Shown here piece after piece: positions 51,422 through 60,550 of a stretch of DNA of 64,000 nucleotides. Made by a program: the position numbers and the translations under genes. How positions within the stretch are numbered: position 1 is the first letter of the stretch; each line of letters starts with the position of its first letter. The notes under the pieces were generated by a model. The model saw only the letters and a program-made list of their open reading frames with translations. It was not told the origin of the DNA and made no database searches. Source of the stretch: Planctomycetaceae bacterium (GTDB taxonomy: Bacteria; Planctomycetota; Planctomycetia; Pirellulales; Pirellulaceae); assembly GCA_005798335.1 (NCBI GenBank), contig SYJV01000285.1, positions 53,019 through 117,018 on the forward strand. The letters are read 5' to 3'.

Positions 51422-51808
51422 TCATCCCTTGATAATCGTCTCGTCAAGATTCAGTAGCACGCGAGCCACAATGGTCCACGCAGCAGCGTCTTGCGGCGTT
51501 GCCCCAGGGGCTATTGCGGGCAATTTCTCGCTATCTCCGGTCGAAATTTGGCGCGCATTTAACCAACCATCGGCGATTCTTTGGCGCTGGAGAGCGAGCA
51601 GTCTAATGAGCACCGCCCGCTCTTCGTCGGTGGGCGAGCGTGAGGTACAAAGTCGAAAGGCATGATCGATCCGCGCTTGATCGCTGGTGCCGCCTTCGCG
51701 CAGAACCCGCAGCGCCAGGGCTTGAGCAGCTTCGACGAAGACCGGTTCGTTCAATCCGGTCAGTGCCGCTAGCGGAGTATTCGATCTAATTCGACGTGCA
51801 CAAGCCAT
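51422..51808 (-). pseudogene. C-terminal remnant of a DUF1553 domain
   Basis: A 128-codon frame encodes only the last part of a DUF1553 protein: ACARRIRSNTPLAALTGLN, EPVFVEAAQALALRVL, HAFRLCTSRSPTDEERAVL. In intact relatives, RRxRSNTPLxALT lies near the end of a domain of about 350-400 residues. Everything before it is missing here, and the preceding coding part ends in another frame. The ATG at 51808 is accidental, created at the deletion joint. Confidence 0.85.
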
Positions 51809-53433
51809 ATCGCCACAGTCTCTTCTTTTCCGTCGATCAAGTAAGCCGCCGGACCAGTCGCTTTTTTGCCATCCGCCTGTCGGTCATCAGGCTGGGAAAA
51901 ATCCGCTGTAGCGCTCGCCAATTTCAGTTTTTCCCAAGACTTGGCTGCTGGTTGTCGAGCCAGAACGTCGATCTCCGTGACCGCCCATGTCCCCTGAGCA
52001 CCGCGTCCTGGTCCACGATGTGGCAAATCGCCATGCGTTAACGCTTCGATACGCAGGCCGGTAATGCCAGCGAAATCGCCTGCAACGACCATGTAAATGT
52101 CGCTGCTGGAATGTCCGAGCATCAACAGTGATTTATCAACCAGTTGCACCGGGTGGTTCAGTCCGCTGTTACTTCCAAGTTCCAATGCATCTGTCGCGAT
52201 CCACTGGGCTTGCTGGTTGATCACCGACTGGCGCCACTTCTGGATTTCCTCGCGCCAGTTGGAATGATCGCGCTTCAATTGTTCTTCGAGAGTGCGGATG
52301 CGCGATTGAATGTCGCCTATCTTTTGCTGCTGCGCGGCAGAATAGACTGAGGAAAGTGCTTCGTGTGAATCATTGAGAAACGCGAACATGCCGTAATATT
52401 CTTGCTGCGACAGTGGGTCAAATTTATGCGCATGGCATTGGGCGCATTGAATTGTTAAGCCGAGAACCGATTTGCCGACGCAATCCATGCGATCGAACAT
52501 TTCAAACATGCGGAATTGCTCGGGAACAATTGCTCCCTCTTCATTGAGCATGCTATTGCGCAAAAAGCCGGTCGCAATTTTTTGCTCTTGCGTGGCGCCT
52601 GGTAGAAGATCACCCGCCAGTTGCTCAATCAGGAATTGGTCGTACGGTAAATCCCGATTCAACGCCGCGATCACCCAATCGCGCCAAATCCATTGTTCGC
52701 GACGCATGTCTTTCTCATATCCATTGGTATCCGAATAGCGTGCGACGTCCAGCCAGTGCCTGGCCCACTTTTCACCATACCGTTCACTGTCAAGCAACTT
52801 GTCCACAGTCGGCAGGAATCCGTGCTGCGCGAAGTCCCTAATTTCCTGAGGTGATGGGGGCAAGCCAATCAAATCCAAATACAGGCGCCGGCACAAGTTT
52901 TCGCTAGCCGCCGGCGCGTTCTGCTTGAGACCGAGCGACTGGAGTTTTGAATTCACCAAGCGGTCGATAGGATGTTCGTGACCAACCTGCGGTAACTGAG
53001 GCGAACGAGGAGGAACGAACGCCCAATGCGCTGCATACGGGGCCCCTTGATCGATCCATGTTTGAATCAGCCGCTTCTGTGCGTCTGTTAACTGTTTTTT
53101 CTCTTTCGGCGGAGGCATCACAAGGTCGGCATCGGTGGATCGAATTCTCGTCATCAGCCCACTATCCGCAGCGCGTCCTGGAATGATAGTTGCCTCGCCC
53201 GAATCGCCTCCTTTTAATACTGCGTCGCGCACATCCAGTCGCAAGCCTGACTGCCTCGCCGAATCATCCTGCCCATGACAATGGAAGCAGTGTTCGGCAA
53301 AAATCGGCTGAATGTCTCGCTGAAAATCGATGGCTTTTTCCTGCCCATGAAGCGGATCTCGAGTGACGACGATCATCCAAACAACCGCAAACACAGCTAT
53401 CAATCGCAACGAAAAGCGAGCTGACAGATTCAT
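51769..53433 (-). CDS. Truncated PSCyt1/DUF1549 protein (N-terminal part of a broken DUF1549-DUF1553 gene)
   Basis: From the ATG at 53433 the product has a signal peptide (FSLRLIAVFAVVWMIVV), a planctomycete cytochrome c PSCyt1 domain with haem site CFHCHG, and DUF1549/PSCyt2 (DRLVNSKLQSLGL, WARHWLDVARYSDTNGYEKD, GDLLPGATQEQKIATGF, CAQCHAHKFDPLSQQEYY). A coiled stretch and a discoidin-like part follow, ending at AAYLIDGKEETVAIW. In relatives the sequence continues through about 350 residues into DUF1553. Here it runs into 11 foreign codons and a stop near 51769, because of an internal deletion with frame change at about 51811-51820. A TTG-initiated extension to 53658 has no coding support. 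It is probably non-functional as an electron-transfer protein unless the haem domain alone is used. Confidence 0.85.
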   Translation of the reverse strand: MNLSARFSLRLIAVFAVVWMIVVTRDPLHGQEKAIDFQRDIQPIFAEHCFHCHGQDDSARQSGLRLDVRDAVLKGGDSGEATIIPGRAADSGLMTRIRSTDADLVMPPPKEKKQLTDAQKRLIQTWIDQGAPYAAHWAFVPPRSPQLPQVGHEHPIDRLVNSKLQSLGLKQNAPAASENLCRRLYLDLIGLPPSPQEIRDFAQHGFLPTVDKLLDSERYGEKWARHWLDVARYSDTNGYEKDMRREQWIWRDWVIAALNRDLPYDQFLIEQLAGDLLPGATQEQKIATGFLRNSMLNEEGAIVPEQFRMFEMFDRMDCVGKSVLGLTIQCAQCHAHKFDPLSQQEYYGMFAFLNDSHEALSSVYSAAQQQKIGDIQSRIRTLEEQLKRDHSNWREEIQKWRQSVINQQAQWIATDALELGSNSGLNHPVQLVDKSLLMLGHSSSDIYMVVAGDFAGITGLRIEALTHGDLPHRGPGRGAQGTWAVTEIDVLARQPAAKSWEKLKLASATADFSQPDDRQADGKKATGPAAYLIDGKEETVAIWLVHVELDRILR

Positions 53434-53878
53434 AATCGACCAATTGTTATTGAGCAACACGCTAGAAAAATCTTCGCGAAATCGCGAACAGAATACACTC
53501 TTCTGAAAATCCCCCGAGGGATCGCCAGGCGTTTTACACTTGTCGAACCCATGAGTGGCCTGGCAACGCATTATAACTAAATAAACTCTCGGCAAATTGC
53601 GCTCCGCGCTCGAACTTTTCGATGCAGCGCTGGAGCAACACAGTGAATCTGCGACCAAACATGAAAAGTTTGGAGCGGGAATTGGCCTGATTCAACAGTA
53701 TGTGTCAGGTTCGCAAGTCTTATCAACCAAAGAATTTGCGGATTTGGTTGTCGTGTTGTGTGTCGGGAATTGCGCGAGAATAGGTCGATTTTTGCCCAGA
53801 CTGCGTACACAGGACGGACAAACTCCGTGCCACCGGTTAACAACCCCAAATCCTTAGAACGAGTTGCCCATGCTGAGA
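53434..53878. other. Non-coding gap upstream of the DUF1549 gene
   Basis: These 445 bases lie between maf and the DUF1549 gene, both on the minus strand. Overlapping frames on both strands lack domain content. No RNA gene, repeat or clear promoter is seen; the region probably carries the promoter of the DUF1549 gene. Confidence 0.5.
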
Positions 53879-54466
53879 CTAAATATCGGTGCTTATTCGT
53901 AGGCTCATTTCCGCCAGCATTTGGGTCAGCAATTCCATGGGCAAACCGACAACGTTGCTGGCAGATCCTTGTTCCAATCTTAGCCAAGGATGTCCGTCTT
54001 GATATCCAAAAGCACCCGCTTTGCCAACCCACAATTCGCTGTCGAGATAATCCTCGATTTGTGATTCAGCCAACGGTTCCATTAGTAGTTGACTTTGCGA
54101 TACCTGAATCGAACGACGACCAGTAGGCATATGCCACAAGCACAACCCGCTATAGACATTGTGCCTGCGACCGCTCAACAGCCGCAACATGTCTGACGCA
54201 TGGCGGCGATCTTTGGGCTTGCCGAGTATTTGCCCTTGGCACTCAGCGACGGTGTCGCAAGCGATGATCAGCGCTGGTCCTGGTACCCGCGGGGCAACAT
54301 CTCGGGCTTTTTGAAACGCCAACCTCGCCACCAATTCACCAGGCGTTTCGCGCGAACAGATGCCACATTCTGCAGTTTCGCTAGGCAGAACGATATCGAA
54401 CGTGTAGCCAGCCTGTTCGAGCAATTCTCGACGTCGAGGAGACTGACTGGCCAAGATCAATCGCAT
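53879..54466 (-). CDS. maf: Maf-family nucleoside triphosphate pyrophosphatase
   Basis: The 195-residue protein is a full-length Maf/HAM1-fold enzyme that removes modified or non-canonical nucleotides by cleaving them to the monophosphate. The hallmark LASQSPRRRELLEQAGY is at residues 5-21, the central CDTVAECQGQILGKPKD carries the catalytic aspartate and KP motif, and ML.LLSGRRHNVYSG follows. YLDSELWVGKAGAFGYQ and VVGLPMELL complete the family pattern. It lies 72 bp downstream of the DUF3467 gene on the same strand and could be co-transcribed with it. Confidence 0.93.
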   Translation of the reverse strand: MRLILASQSPRRRELLEQAGYTFDIVLPSETAECGICSRETPGELVARLAFQKARDVAPRVPGPALIIACDTVAECQGQILGKPKDRRHASDMLRLLSGRRHNVYSGLCLWHMPTGRRSIQVSQSQLLMEPLAESQIEDYLDSELWVGKAGAFGYQDGHPWLRLEQGSASNVVGLPMELLTQMLAEMSLRISTDI

Positions 54467-54538
54467 AGATTATGCCGTTGGCACGAAGGACTATTCAATT
54501 GTCACAGCAGGCAATAAACAAATGGAGTCTCGACAACT

Positions 54539-55363
54539 TCACGACCACGGACTTCGCGGTCGGTTGGGGTCGTCCGGATTCTCCGAGCCGGGCGATTGAC
54601 CGCCGTCCTGGTCAAAACTTTGCGGAGGTCCAAAGTTGGGTCCTTGAAAGCGATGGCGGATCTGTTCCCAGGCGCTCTTGAGCGAATCCGCCAATCTGGC
54701 AATTTGGCCCGCCGCGAGAAACACTCGACAACTGACTGCAGAATGCGGATAGAAATTAGTGATAAAATCGAAACTAAACTCATGCGGTCCATGACCGATC
54801 ATCACGGCATTCGCATAAGCACCGCTGAGCAGTTCGTCGCGCAATTTCAATTCGTCGTAAATCTCTTGAGCCGAAGGGCGACGCGGCGGTTGATATTGAT
54901 GGCCAACCGCTTGTCCAAGCAACGGATTGCCGCCGCTGGGCGTGCTGGGATTGGCTGGCCCAGCTCCAGGTTGCCCGGGTCCACCTTGTGCACCACCGCC
55001 GGCTGGTGCGTTTTGTCCTGCGCCGCCTGGACCAGTTCCTGGCCCATTGGGACCCAAGGCGACCTCGTTGGGTGGCCAGTTCGGAGTCGGCAGATTTCCG
55101 TACCTTCCCTTATACAACTCAATATTCTTCATCAGCGCATCGACAAACTGGGGCAGTACGGGATGCGGCATGACAATGCGCGCGACGATTTGATGCGGCC
55201 GTCCGAGGTTCTGCACGAAATCGAGCACAAACTCGGTCGGAGCCGTCATTACGATAACACCCGTGCTGAACACCCCCCGCCCGACGTGCTCGGGAACTCG
55301 TGCTCGGACCGCCTGCTGTTCGTTGGGATCGGGACGATCTTCGGACGAATGCTGTTGCGACAT
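54539..55363 (-). CDS. Tandem DUF3467 protein with Pro/Gly-rich linker
   Basis: From the ATG at 55363, supported by AAAGGA 7 bases upstream, the product has 274 residues. Two DUF3467-like halves are visible: the first with GVIVMTAPTEFVLDFVQN and VARIVMPHPVLPQF, the second with YANAVMIGHGPHEFSFDF and RVFLAAGQIARL. Between them is a Gly/Pro/Ala/Gln-rich linker of about 60 residues. The charged, Pro-rich end (NPDDPNRPRSPWS) is probably disordered. DUF3467 proteins are small cytoplasmic proteins of unknown function; two copies in one chain suggest an internal dimer. It follows the ABC transporter genes by about 120 bp on the same strand. Confidence 0.85.
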   Translation of the reverse strand: MSQQHSSEDRPDPNEQQAVRARVPEHVGRGVFSTGVIVMTAPTEFVLDFVQNLGRPHQIVARIVMPHPVLPQFVDALMKNIELYKGRYGNLPTPNWPPNEVALGPNGPGTGPGGAGQNAPAGGGAQGGPGQPGAGPANPSTPSGGNPLLGQAVGHQYQPPRRPSAQEIYDELKLRDELLSGAYANAVMIGHGPHEFSFDFITNFYPHSAVSCRVFLAAGQIARLADSLKSAWEQIRHRFQGPNFGPPQSFDQDGGQSPGSENPDDPNRPRSPWS

Positions 55364-55481
55364 CAATGATCCTTTCCTGCTAAATTGCCAAAATCCACTG
55401 GATAATATCGGTCGCTTGGTATTGGCCAATAGGCAATAACTGTGAAAGAATCGCTTACAACCGATTAGGTAATCGCCGCCA

Positions 55482-57125
55482 TCAATCCCTAAACGGATCA
55501 ATCGCTATCGCTGGCGCAGCCGGTTTGTGAGTTTCCTCTTGGACTCGAGCTGGTGCCGCTACGCGTACCACCATCACTTCGTTAGTCAATGAAAACAAAT
55601 TCAACACGAAAATTACCACGGACGCCAGGGTGAGCAGCAACAACGAAAACATGATTTGGTCCGTGTTGCGATCCTCGACCATCTCCATGATCGTCCACAT
55701 AAAATTCGCACATTGATGCCAAGCGTATGGGAAATTCTGATAATCATTGAGGGCGAAAATCGTGACCAAAGGGATCAAGTGGCCCATCACTATCAATACG
55801 ATCAATATTGCCGCCGAAGCAACCATCGGAGCCGGAATAAAACGTCCCCACGCCAACATCAACAACCGAGTTATGCCGACGTAGCACGTCAGGTAGCACA
55901 TCAGCGCATAACCGAACAACGTTACGCTTGCGTTCATACCATTCTTCATAAAGTCGGCGCGGCTGGACAAGTACAGTTCTTGCGCACCGACCGTACCAAC
56001 GAGCGCTGCGTAGGTCACGATGATAAAAACGTACCCCATGCCACTGCCTGGATTTAGCCAAGTCAGCAACGCACGAGAAAAAAAAGTCTTGGGTAAACTT
56101 CTTCGTGCGCGAGGTGACACGATGCCAATCTCTCCACACATCAGTCCACCAAAAAAAGCGTAGCCGATCGCAATCGCCGTCAGTCCAGGTAACCACGGAA
56201 TGGTAATTTTGTTCGCAGCGCAAACCACGCTCATCCAGAAATACGCCACCAACGAAAGCAGCAAAATTCGCCAGCGTATGGGTGTGGATTTGTTTTCGCT
56301 CGCAAAATCGATCGCAGCCGCCGCTGACTGCATCGCCAACACGATTGCCGCAAATACAAACGTCACAACGCCGAACATAACCATAGGGATTTCCGCTGGG
56401 GCACTCTCCATGGACAACATGAAATCAGGCTGGACGACCGCCATCGTCCAACTAATCGTGGCGACCAGCAGTCCCACCAGAAACAGCACCGATACGCTGC
56501 TCTGAGTCAACCGACTGCGCGATATCGACGCCAATAGCAATCCCACCGTGACCAAACATACCGAGAAGATCACCGTCCAACCCAAAATAAACAGGATCGT
56601 GAACAACCCGACTCCACGCAGTAAGTAAGTGAGCACGATACAAGGCGCCAGCGCGGAGAGGTACAGCACGACCTGCAGCAGTGACGTTACCATCTTGCCG
56701 CGGATAATCTGCTTAGCCGACAGCGTCGAGATACTGAGCAATTCAAATGTGCTGTCTTCGGTCTCAGTAGCCAGCGAACGAAAGGCGGAAAATGGAATGA
56801 TCACCATTAACGGCACGTGCAGAATTACGAAGTAGCCGGCCAGCAGTTGCAATCCGCCCGGCACGTAATAGATTCTTGGTACCAACATCGCTACGGCCAC
56901 AAAAGTCCAACCCACAGCCGCGATGAGAGTCAGACTAAAGCAGAGAACGAATTGCCGGCTCTTCAGCGATTGTCTCACTTCCTTGACCAGGATCGGATTG
57001 ATCAGTTCACCTACTTTGGTCCACCAGCGTTCCCAAATTTTGCTAGGGTCGTCGCAGATGCGATGGACGCTCTGCTCTTCATCGGAAGTAGACATTTTCG
57101 CGCCGGATAACGCCACCTTCGTCAC
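55482..57125 (-). CDS. ABC-2 type transporter permease
   Basis: The protein of up to 547 residues has about 12 hydrophobic membrane segments and an N-terminal INPILVKEVRQSLKSRQF motif typical of ABC-2 permeases, with FSAFRSLATETEDSTFELLSIS after the first helices. The frame starts with a GTG that overlaps the stop of the ATPase gene in GTGA; an ATG ten codons later (57095) is the alternative. It should form the membrane channel for the ATPase encoded directly upstream. The cargo is unknown; related planctomycete systems export or move surface components. The C-terminus ends in a cytoplasmic Pro/Ala-rich tail. Confidence 0.88.
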   Translation of the reverse strand: MTKVALSGAKMSTSDEEQSVHRICDDPSKIWERWWTKVGELINPILVKEVRQSLKSRQFVLCFSLTLIAAVGWTFVAVAMLVPRIYYVPGGLQLLAGYFVILHVPLMVIIPFSAFRSLATETEDSTFELLSISTLSAKQIIRGKMVTSLLQVVLYLSALAPCIVLTYLLRGVGLFTILFILGWTVIFSVCLVTVGLLLASISRSRLTQSSVSVLFLVGLLVATISWTMAVVQPDFMLSMESAPAEIPMVMFGVVTFVFAAIVLAMQSAAAAIDFASENKSTPIRWRILLLSLVAYFWMSVVCAANKITIPWLPGLTAIAIGYAFFGGLMCGEIGIVSPRARRSLPKTFFSRALLTWLNPGSGMGYVFIIVTYAALVGTVGAQELYLSSRADFMKNGMNASVTLFGYALMCYLTCYVGITRLLMLAWGRFIPAPMVASAAILIVLIVMGHLIPLVTIFALNDYQNFPYAWHQCANFMWTIMEMVEDRNTDQIMFSLLLLTLASVVIFVLNLFSLTNEVMVVRVAAPARVQEETHKPAAPAIAIDPFRD

Positions 57126-58072
57126 TGGACCGCTCCCGTCGTGATTTGCAAGAAAACGTCTTCCAACGTGTGGCTCTCCGCACGAAACTCCGAAATTAAA
57201 AAACCCGCACGAACCGCACCCGCGAGCAGTTCGGCTTGTTCTCGCTGTCCCGCCAAGAACTGGAATCGCACCACCAAGTCGCTGGTCTTTATTTTCGAAA
57301 CATCTGTTTGATCATCCAGCCAAATGGCGAACGCTCCGGCTCGTTCCACAACATGTACCGCCACGTCGACGTGCGGTTTCAATCGACTTTGGATCTCCGC
57401 CACGCTGCCGGTTACTAGTAACTGTCCGCGTTCGATAATCCCAATCGTATCGCACATTTCTCCCAACTCGGTCAAGATGTGCGAGGATACCAGCAGACTC
57501 TTGCCATTGGCCGCCAATTCGCGAATCATGCAGCGCAATTCGATGCGCGCTCGTGGGTCGAGCCCATTGGCTGGTTCGTCGAGTATCAGGACCGCCGGAT
57601 CGTGGATCATCGCTCGGCCAAGACACAGCCTTTGCCGCATCCCCTTGGAAAGTCCGCGAATCGATTTCTCAGCGATCTTGTCCAGCCCCGTGAACGCTAA
57701 CGTATGTCGCAACCTTTTCGTCCGCTCGCGCCCCACCAACCCGTAACTTCGTGCGAAAAAGTCGAGGTACTCGACACAGTTCATGTTTGGGTAAGTGCCA
57801 AAATTATCCGGCATGAACCCCAATCGTCGGCGAACTCGATCCGGGTCGTTGATCACAGAAAATCCATCGACCAAAGCGTCGCCATAGTCAGGTAATTCCA
57901 GCGTCGCCAGGATGCGCATACTGGTCGTCTTTCCGGCACCATTGGGTCCGATATAGCCAAAAACCTGGCCCGCTTCGACTTCGAAAGAAACGTCATTTAC
58001 TGCCTTGGTTGCGCCAAAGAAACGGTGCAATCGGCGCAGTTGAATCATGGGATGGTTGGCGGGCGCTATCAC
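57122..58072 (-). CDS. ABC transporter ATP-binding protein
   Basis: The 316-residue ATPase has all nucleotide-binding motifs: Walker A GPNGAGKTTS (about residues 38-47), signature LSKGMRQRL, Walker B AVLILDEPANGLDP and the switch histidine in LLVSSHIL. A C-terminal domain of about 90 residues (from VDVAVHVVERAG) is typical of ATPases serving ABC-2 permeases. The start GTG overlaps the stop of the preceding gene and its own stop overlaps the permease start, so the three genes are translationally coupled. An ATG nine codons in is an alternative start. Confidence 0.95.
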   Translation of the reverse strand: MIAPANHPMIQLRRLHRFFGATKAVNDVSFEVEAGQVFGYIGPNGAGKTTSMRILATLELPDYGDALVDGFSVINDPDRVRRRLGFMPDNFGTYPNMNCVEYLDFFARSYGLVGRERTKRLRHTLAFTGLDKIAEKSIRGLSKGMRQRLCLGRAMIHDPAVLILDEPANGLDPRARIELRCMIRELAANGKSLLVSSHILTELGEMCDTIGIIERGQLLVTGSVAEIQSRLKPHVDVAVHVVERAGAFAIWLDDQTDVSKIKTSDLVVRFQFLAGQREQAELLAGAVRAGFLISEFRAESHTLEDVFLQITTGAVQ

Positions 58073-58710
58073 GGCAAGCTCCCGGTCACCAAAATGGAGC
58101 TCTCCACGATTTCGCCCGCCAACGGAATCTCGACTCCCTGAGTGTTCTTCACTGCCGTAATAAAGCTCGACGGCGGTAAATCCAAATCCTCGGAAAGGAG
58201 TTTGTTGAAGCTGACATTAACGATGTCGGATACCGTATCTTGCCCGTAGATGTTCGTCCAAGCCCCACGTCGCCGCGTATTGGTGAAGTTCATCAGCGAA
58301 TTACCCGCAACCGACAACTCAGTGGGGGCGACCGGTCGCAATTTCGATCTCGCTCGAGCCCCGATTACATTGGCACTTGCTAAATCATTCGCTTCGACAA
58401 CCAACTTAGCGTTGGCCGCCAAATTTTCTGCCAAGTAATAATCGTCCTTGGCGCCTCGCACAATCACCATCGGCAATACTTCGCTGGTCAAATTCCGCAA
58501 GATCGCTGACTGGGAATCCGGCGAAAGTTTGCATTCGATCGGCGAGGGAAAGTTCGCAACCGGATGTCCGACCAACAACTGCTGCTGCTGACGCGCCCGC
58601 AGCCAATTGCGCCAAATTTGCTTGCCACCCTGAAGATCAACATACGTTGAAACTAACTTTGTCGGATTAGGCATGTAATATCGAATGTCAGAGTCAACCA
58701 CTGGACGCAC
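58069..58710 (-). CDS. ABC-cluster protein, probable C-terminal part of the split membrane protein upstream
   Basis: A 213-residue frame with GTG start follows the 58738-60312 gene in exactly the same reading frame, separated only by its TAA and nine codons (GLVFNDTTY). The sequence is soluble-looking, with beta-rich segments (SAILRNLTSEVLPMVIVRG, DDYYLAENLAANAKLVV). There is no signal peptide, as expected for a fragment and not for an independent exported protein. No family is recognised for this part alone. It overlaps the ATPase start by 4 bases. It may be translated by reinitiation, or be the severed end of a protein of about 750 residues. Confidence 0.6.
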   Translation of the reverse strand: MRPVVDSDIRYYMPNPTKLVSTYVDLQGGKQIWRNWLRARQQQQLLVGHPVANFPSPIECKLSPDSQSAILRNLTSEVLPMVIVRGAKDDYYLAENLAANAKLVVEANDLASANVIGARARSKLRPVAPTELSVAGNSLMNFTNTRRRGAWTNIYGQDTVSDIVNVSFNKLLSEDLDLPPSSFITAVKNTQGVEIPLAGEIVESSILVTGSLP

Positions 58711-58737
58711 ATAGGTTGTGTCATTAAAGACGAGTCC

Positions 58738-60312
58738 TTAGCGGGGCGGCAATCCACTGAAATAATTCTGGCGCGTCCACACAAACCCGCTGCCCGATCG
58801 CGTTTCGAGCGCCATCACACCAGTAACGCGAATCGACGTTCCAAGTCCTTCGTGGAGCAAACTATAACTGACAATGATTAGCGTAGCGGCCAACGAAATT
58901 GCTGGCACCAGTAAGATCAACAAACTGCGCCGCTTCATTCTGCCGGTGAACGCCAACAGCCCGGGTCCAATCAAACTGCTAAACAGAGCCACGAAGACGC
59001 AAAACGTCCACACCGGTGGTTTGCCGACGGACAGAATGAGATTTCGCCAAAACCAATTTCCATCGTTATCGCTCTGCAATTTCGCTGCTACGGTGGACGT
59101 GCTCACGACATTATTTTGCGGATTCGCTGCTACGACAGACGTGGTTACGACACGATTCTGCAAATTCGTTGTGACGACAGACGTGTTCACGACACGATTC
59201 TGCGCTGTGACGACAGGCGTGCTCGCAGCCTGAGCGGACGGACCTGGGAAATCGGTAAACACATCGACCGTCCCAAGGTAGTACGGCCTGGATTCATAAG
59301 GCATCTTCTGAGATACCTGACCGTTTTTCGCCTTTACGCTCGGTTCTGCAGAAACGCCGTCGTCAACACCGAAATCCGGATTGTTTGCTGATAGTCTGGT
59401 CCACAGGCCATTGGTGTTGGCACTCGTTTTCGGTTCATTCAGCCAACGATCTACGGTCTCCTTCGCCTGTTCAATGTTCGCACATTTAACGTTGATCCAT
59501 CCACCCGACATCACAAAGGTGCGCAGGCTCGCGGCTACTTCAGGACGGCTGCGTTGGATTTCTTCCAAACTCTCGATGGGGAGCAAAAAATAATCGCTGC
59601 CATAGTAATAACGCCAGTCGTCGCTAGCTTGTGGGACATAGCGTGCTCGTCGCGACCCCTCGACGGTGCTCAAAAAACGAGTTGTGCTATTTGCGTTCAA
59701 CGAAAGTGGCGTTTGTGGATTCCCGATCCGATCAAAGATCGCGTTGGCTTCTTGCTGGGTCATACCAGACGTAGCGATCGCATTTCCAAAAGCACTAACT
59801 TGCGCGTTCGGTAGTACGTTTGTAGTAAAGTGGCTACCTCCGCGGCCAAAATTCTGAGCATTTGGATCTTCATCGATAATGTTCCGCCCATCTTCATAAA
59901 AAAGCATCCGACCGTAGGCGTTATTATTGCCGATCAAGAAATAGGGTACTTCTACAGTTACACTGGTCGAGCCTTGCGGCAACATTACGGGACGTCGGTA
60001 CATCACGGACTGTTCGCGTCGGGGAAATTTGACTTGAAACGCGACCATCAACTGGCGATCGGCAGTACTCGGTCCGCCGACACTGGAAACTGTGATGTGC
60101 ATCGAGCCGATGGCCGCTTTGTATGACCGTTCCTCGATAAATCTCACGCGTAACACGCCTCGTCCGCGATGGTTTTTGGTAGCAAATCCTCCCTGCGTGA
60201 ACTGGGCAATCGCGCTGGGTATCATCAGCCAGAACCAAATCATCAGCCATGGAATCGATTTCGCCAAACTGACCGTATGACCAGTTTGGGCTCGACGATT
60301 TAAGATTTTCAC
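58738..60312 (-). CDS. Exported membrane protein of the ABC cluster, ended by an in-frame TAA
   Basis: About 524 residues from the GTG at 60312; the 38 codons upstream lie in a repeat hairpin and are unlikely to be coding. A signal peptide (PWLMIWFWLMIPSAIA) precedes a periplasmic part with RVRFIEERSYKAAIG and VSVTVEVPYFLIGNN-like beta strands. A linker with repeated RVV(N/T)TSVV units follows. Two to three membrane helices lie near the end (WTFCVFVALFSSLIGPGLLA, LLILLVPAISLAATLIIVSY). The final residues NYFSGLPPR are cut by TAA although the frame continues with coding-like sequence. It probably works with the ABC transporter. I do not recognise a named family. Confidence 0.65.
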   Translation of the reverse strand: MKILNRRAQTGHTVSLAKSIPWLMIWFWLMIPSAIAQFTQGGFATKNHRGRGVLRVRFIEERSYKAAIGSMHITVSSVGGPSTADRQLMVAFQVKFPRREQSVMYRRPVMLPQGSTSVTVEVPYFLIGNNNAYGRMLFYEDGRNIIDEDPNAQNFGRGGSHFTTNVLPNAQVSAFGNAIATSGMTQQEANAIFDRIGNPQTPLSLNANSTTRFLSTVEGSRRARYVPQASDDWRYYYGSDYFLLPIESLEEIQRSRPEVAASLRTFVMSGGWINVKCANIEQAKETVDRWLNEPKTSANTNGLWTRLSANNPDFGVDDGVSAEPSVKAKNGQVSQKMPYESRPYYLGTVDVFTDFPGPSAQAASTPVVTAQNRVVNTSVVTTNLQNRVVTTSVVAANPQNNVVSTSTVAAKLQSDNDGNWFWRNLILSVGKPPVWTFCVFVALFSSLIGPGLLAFTGRMKRRSLLILLVPAISLAATLIIVSYSLLHEGLGTSIRVTGVMALETRSGSGFVWTRQNYFSGLPPR

Positions 60313-60354
60313 GGTTGGTTCCGCTCCTCGAATAACACTAGAGGTTTCGTACCG

Positions 60355-60470
60355 GGAGGGTGAGGCTCCTGCCGAACCATTGCGACTCCTGCCGAACCAT
60401 TGCGACTCCTGCCGAACCATCGCCACTACTGCCGAACCATCGCCATGCTCGGCAGGAGCCTCGCACTCCC
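60355..60470. repeat. 116-bp hairpin element enclosing four 20-bp tandem repeats
   Basis: The arms at 60355-60376 and 60449-60470 pair at 20 of 22 positions around the shared word GAGGCTCCTGCCGA. Between and overlapping them are four head-to-tail copies of a 20-bp unit ending in CTGCCGAACCAT (60361-60440). The GGCAGGAGCC word is a frequent intergenic repeat in planctomycetes. It lies between two minus-strand genes and could be a transcription barrier. Confidence 0.85.
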
Positions 60471-60550
60471 CATTTAATTCCCCGGCTGGTAAATCTCATT
60501 TTGCCGCTCGCCTAAAACCACAAACATTTCTTGCATCAGCCATGTTTGCA

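Noticed and set aside
53577..54032. 151-codon minus-strand frame overlapping the end of maf
   Set aside because: It overlaps maf in another frame and otherwise covers the non-coding gap without any motif.
60361..60440. CRISPR-like regular repeat of 20 bases
   Set aside because: The copies are head to tail with no spacers and lie in a hairpin; no cas genes are present.
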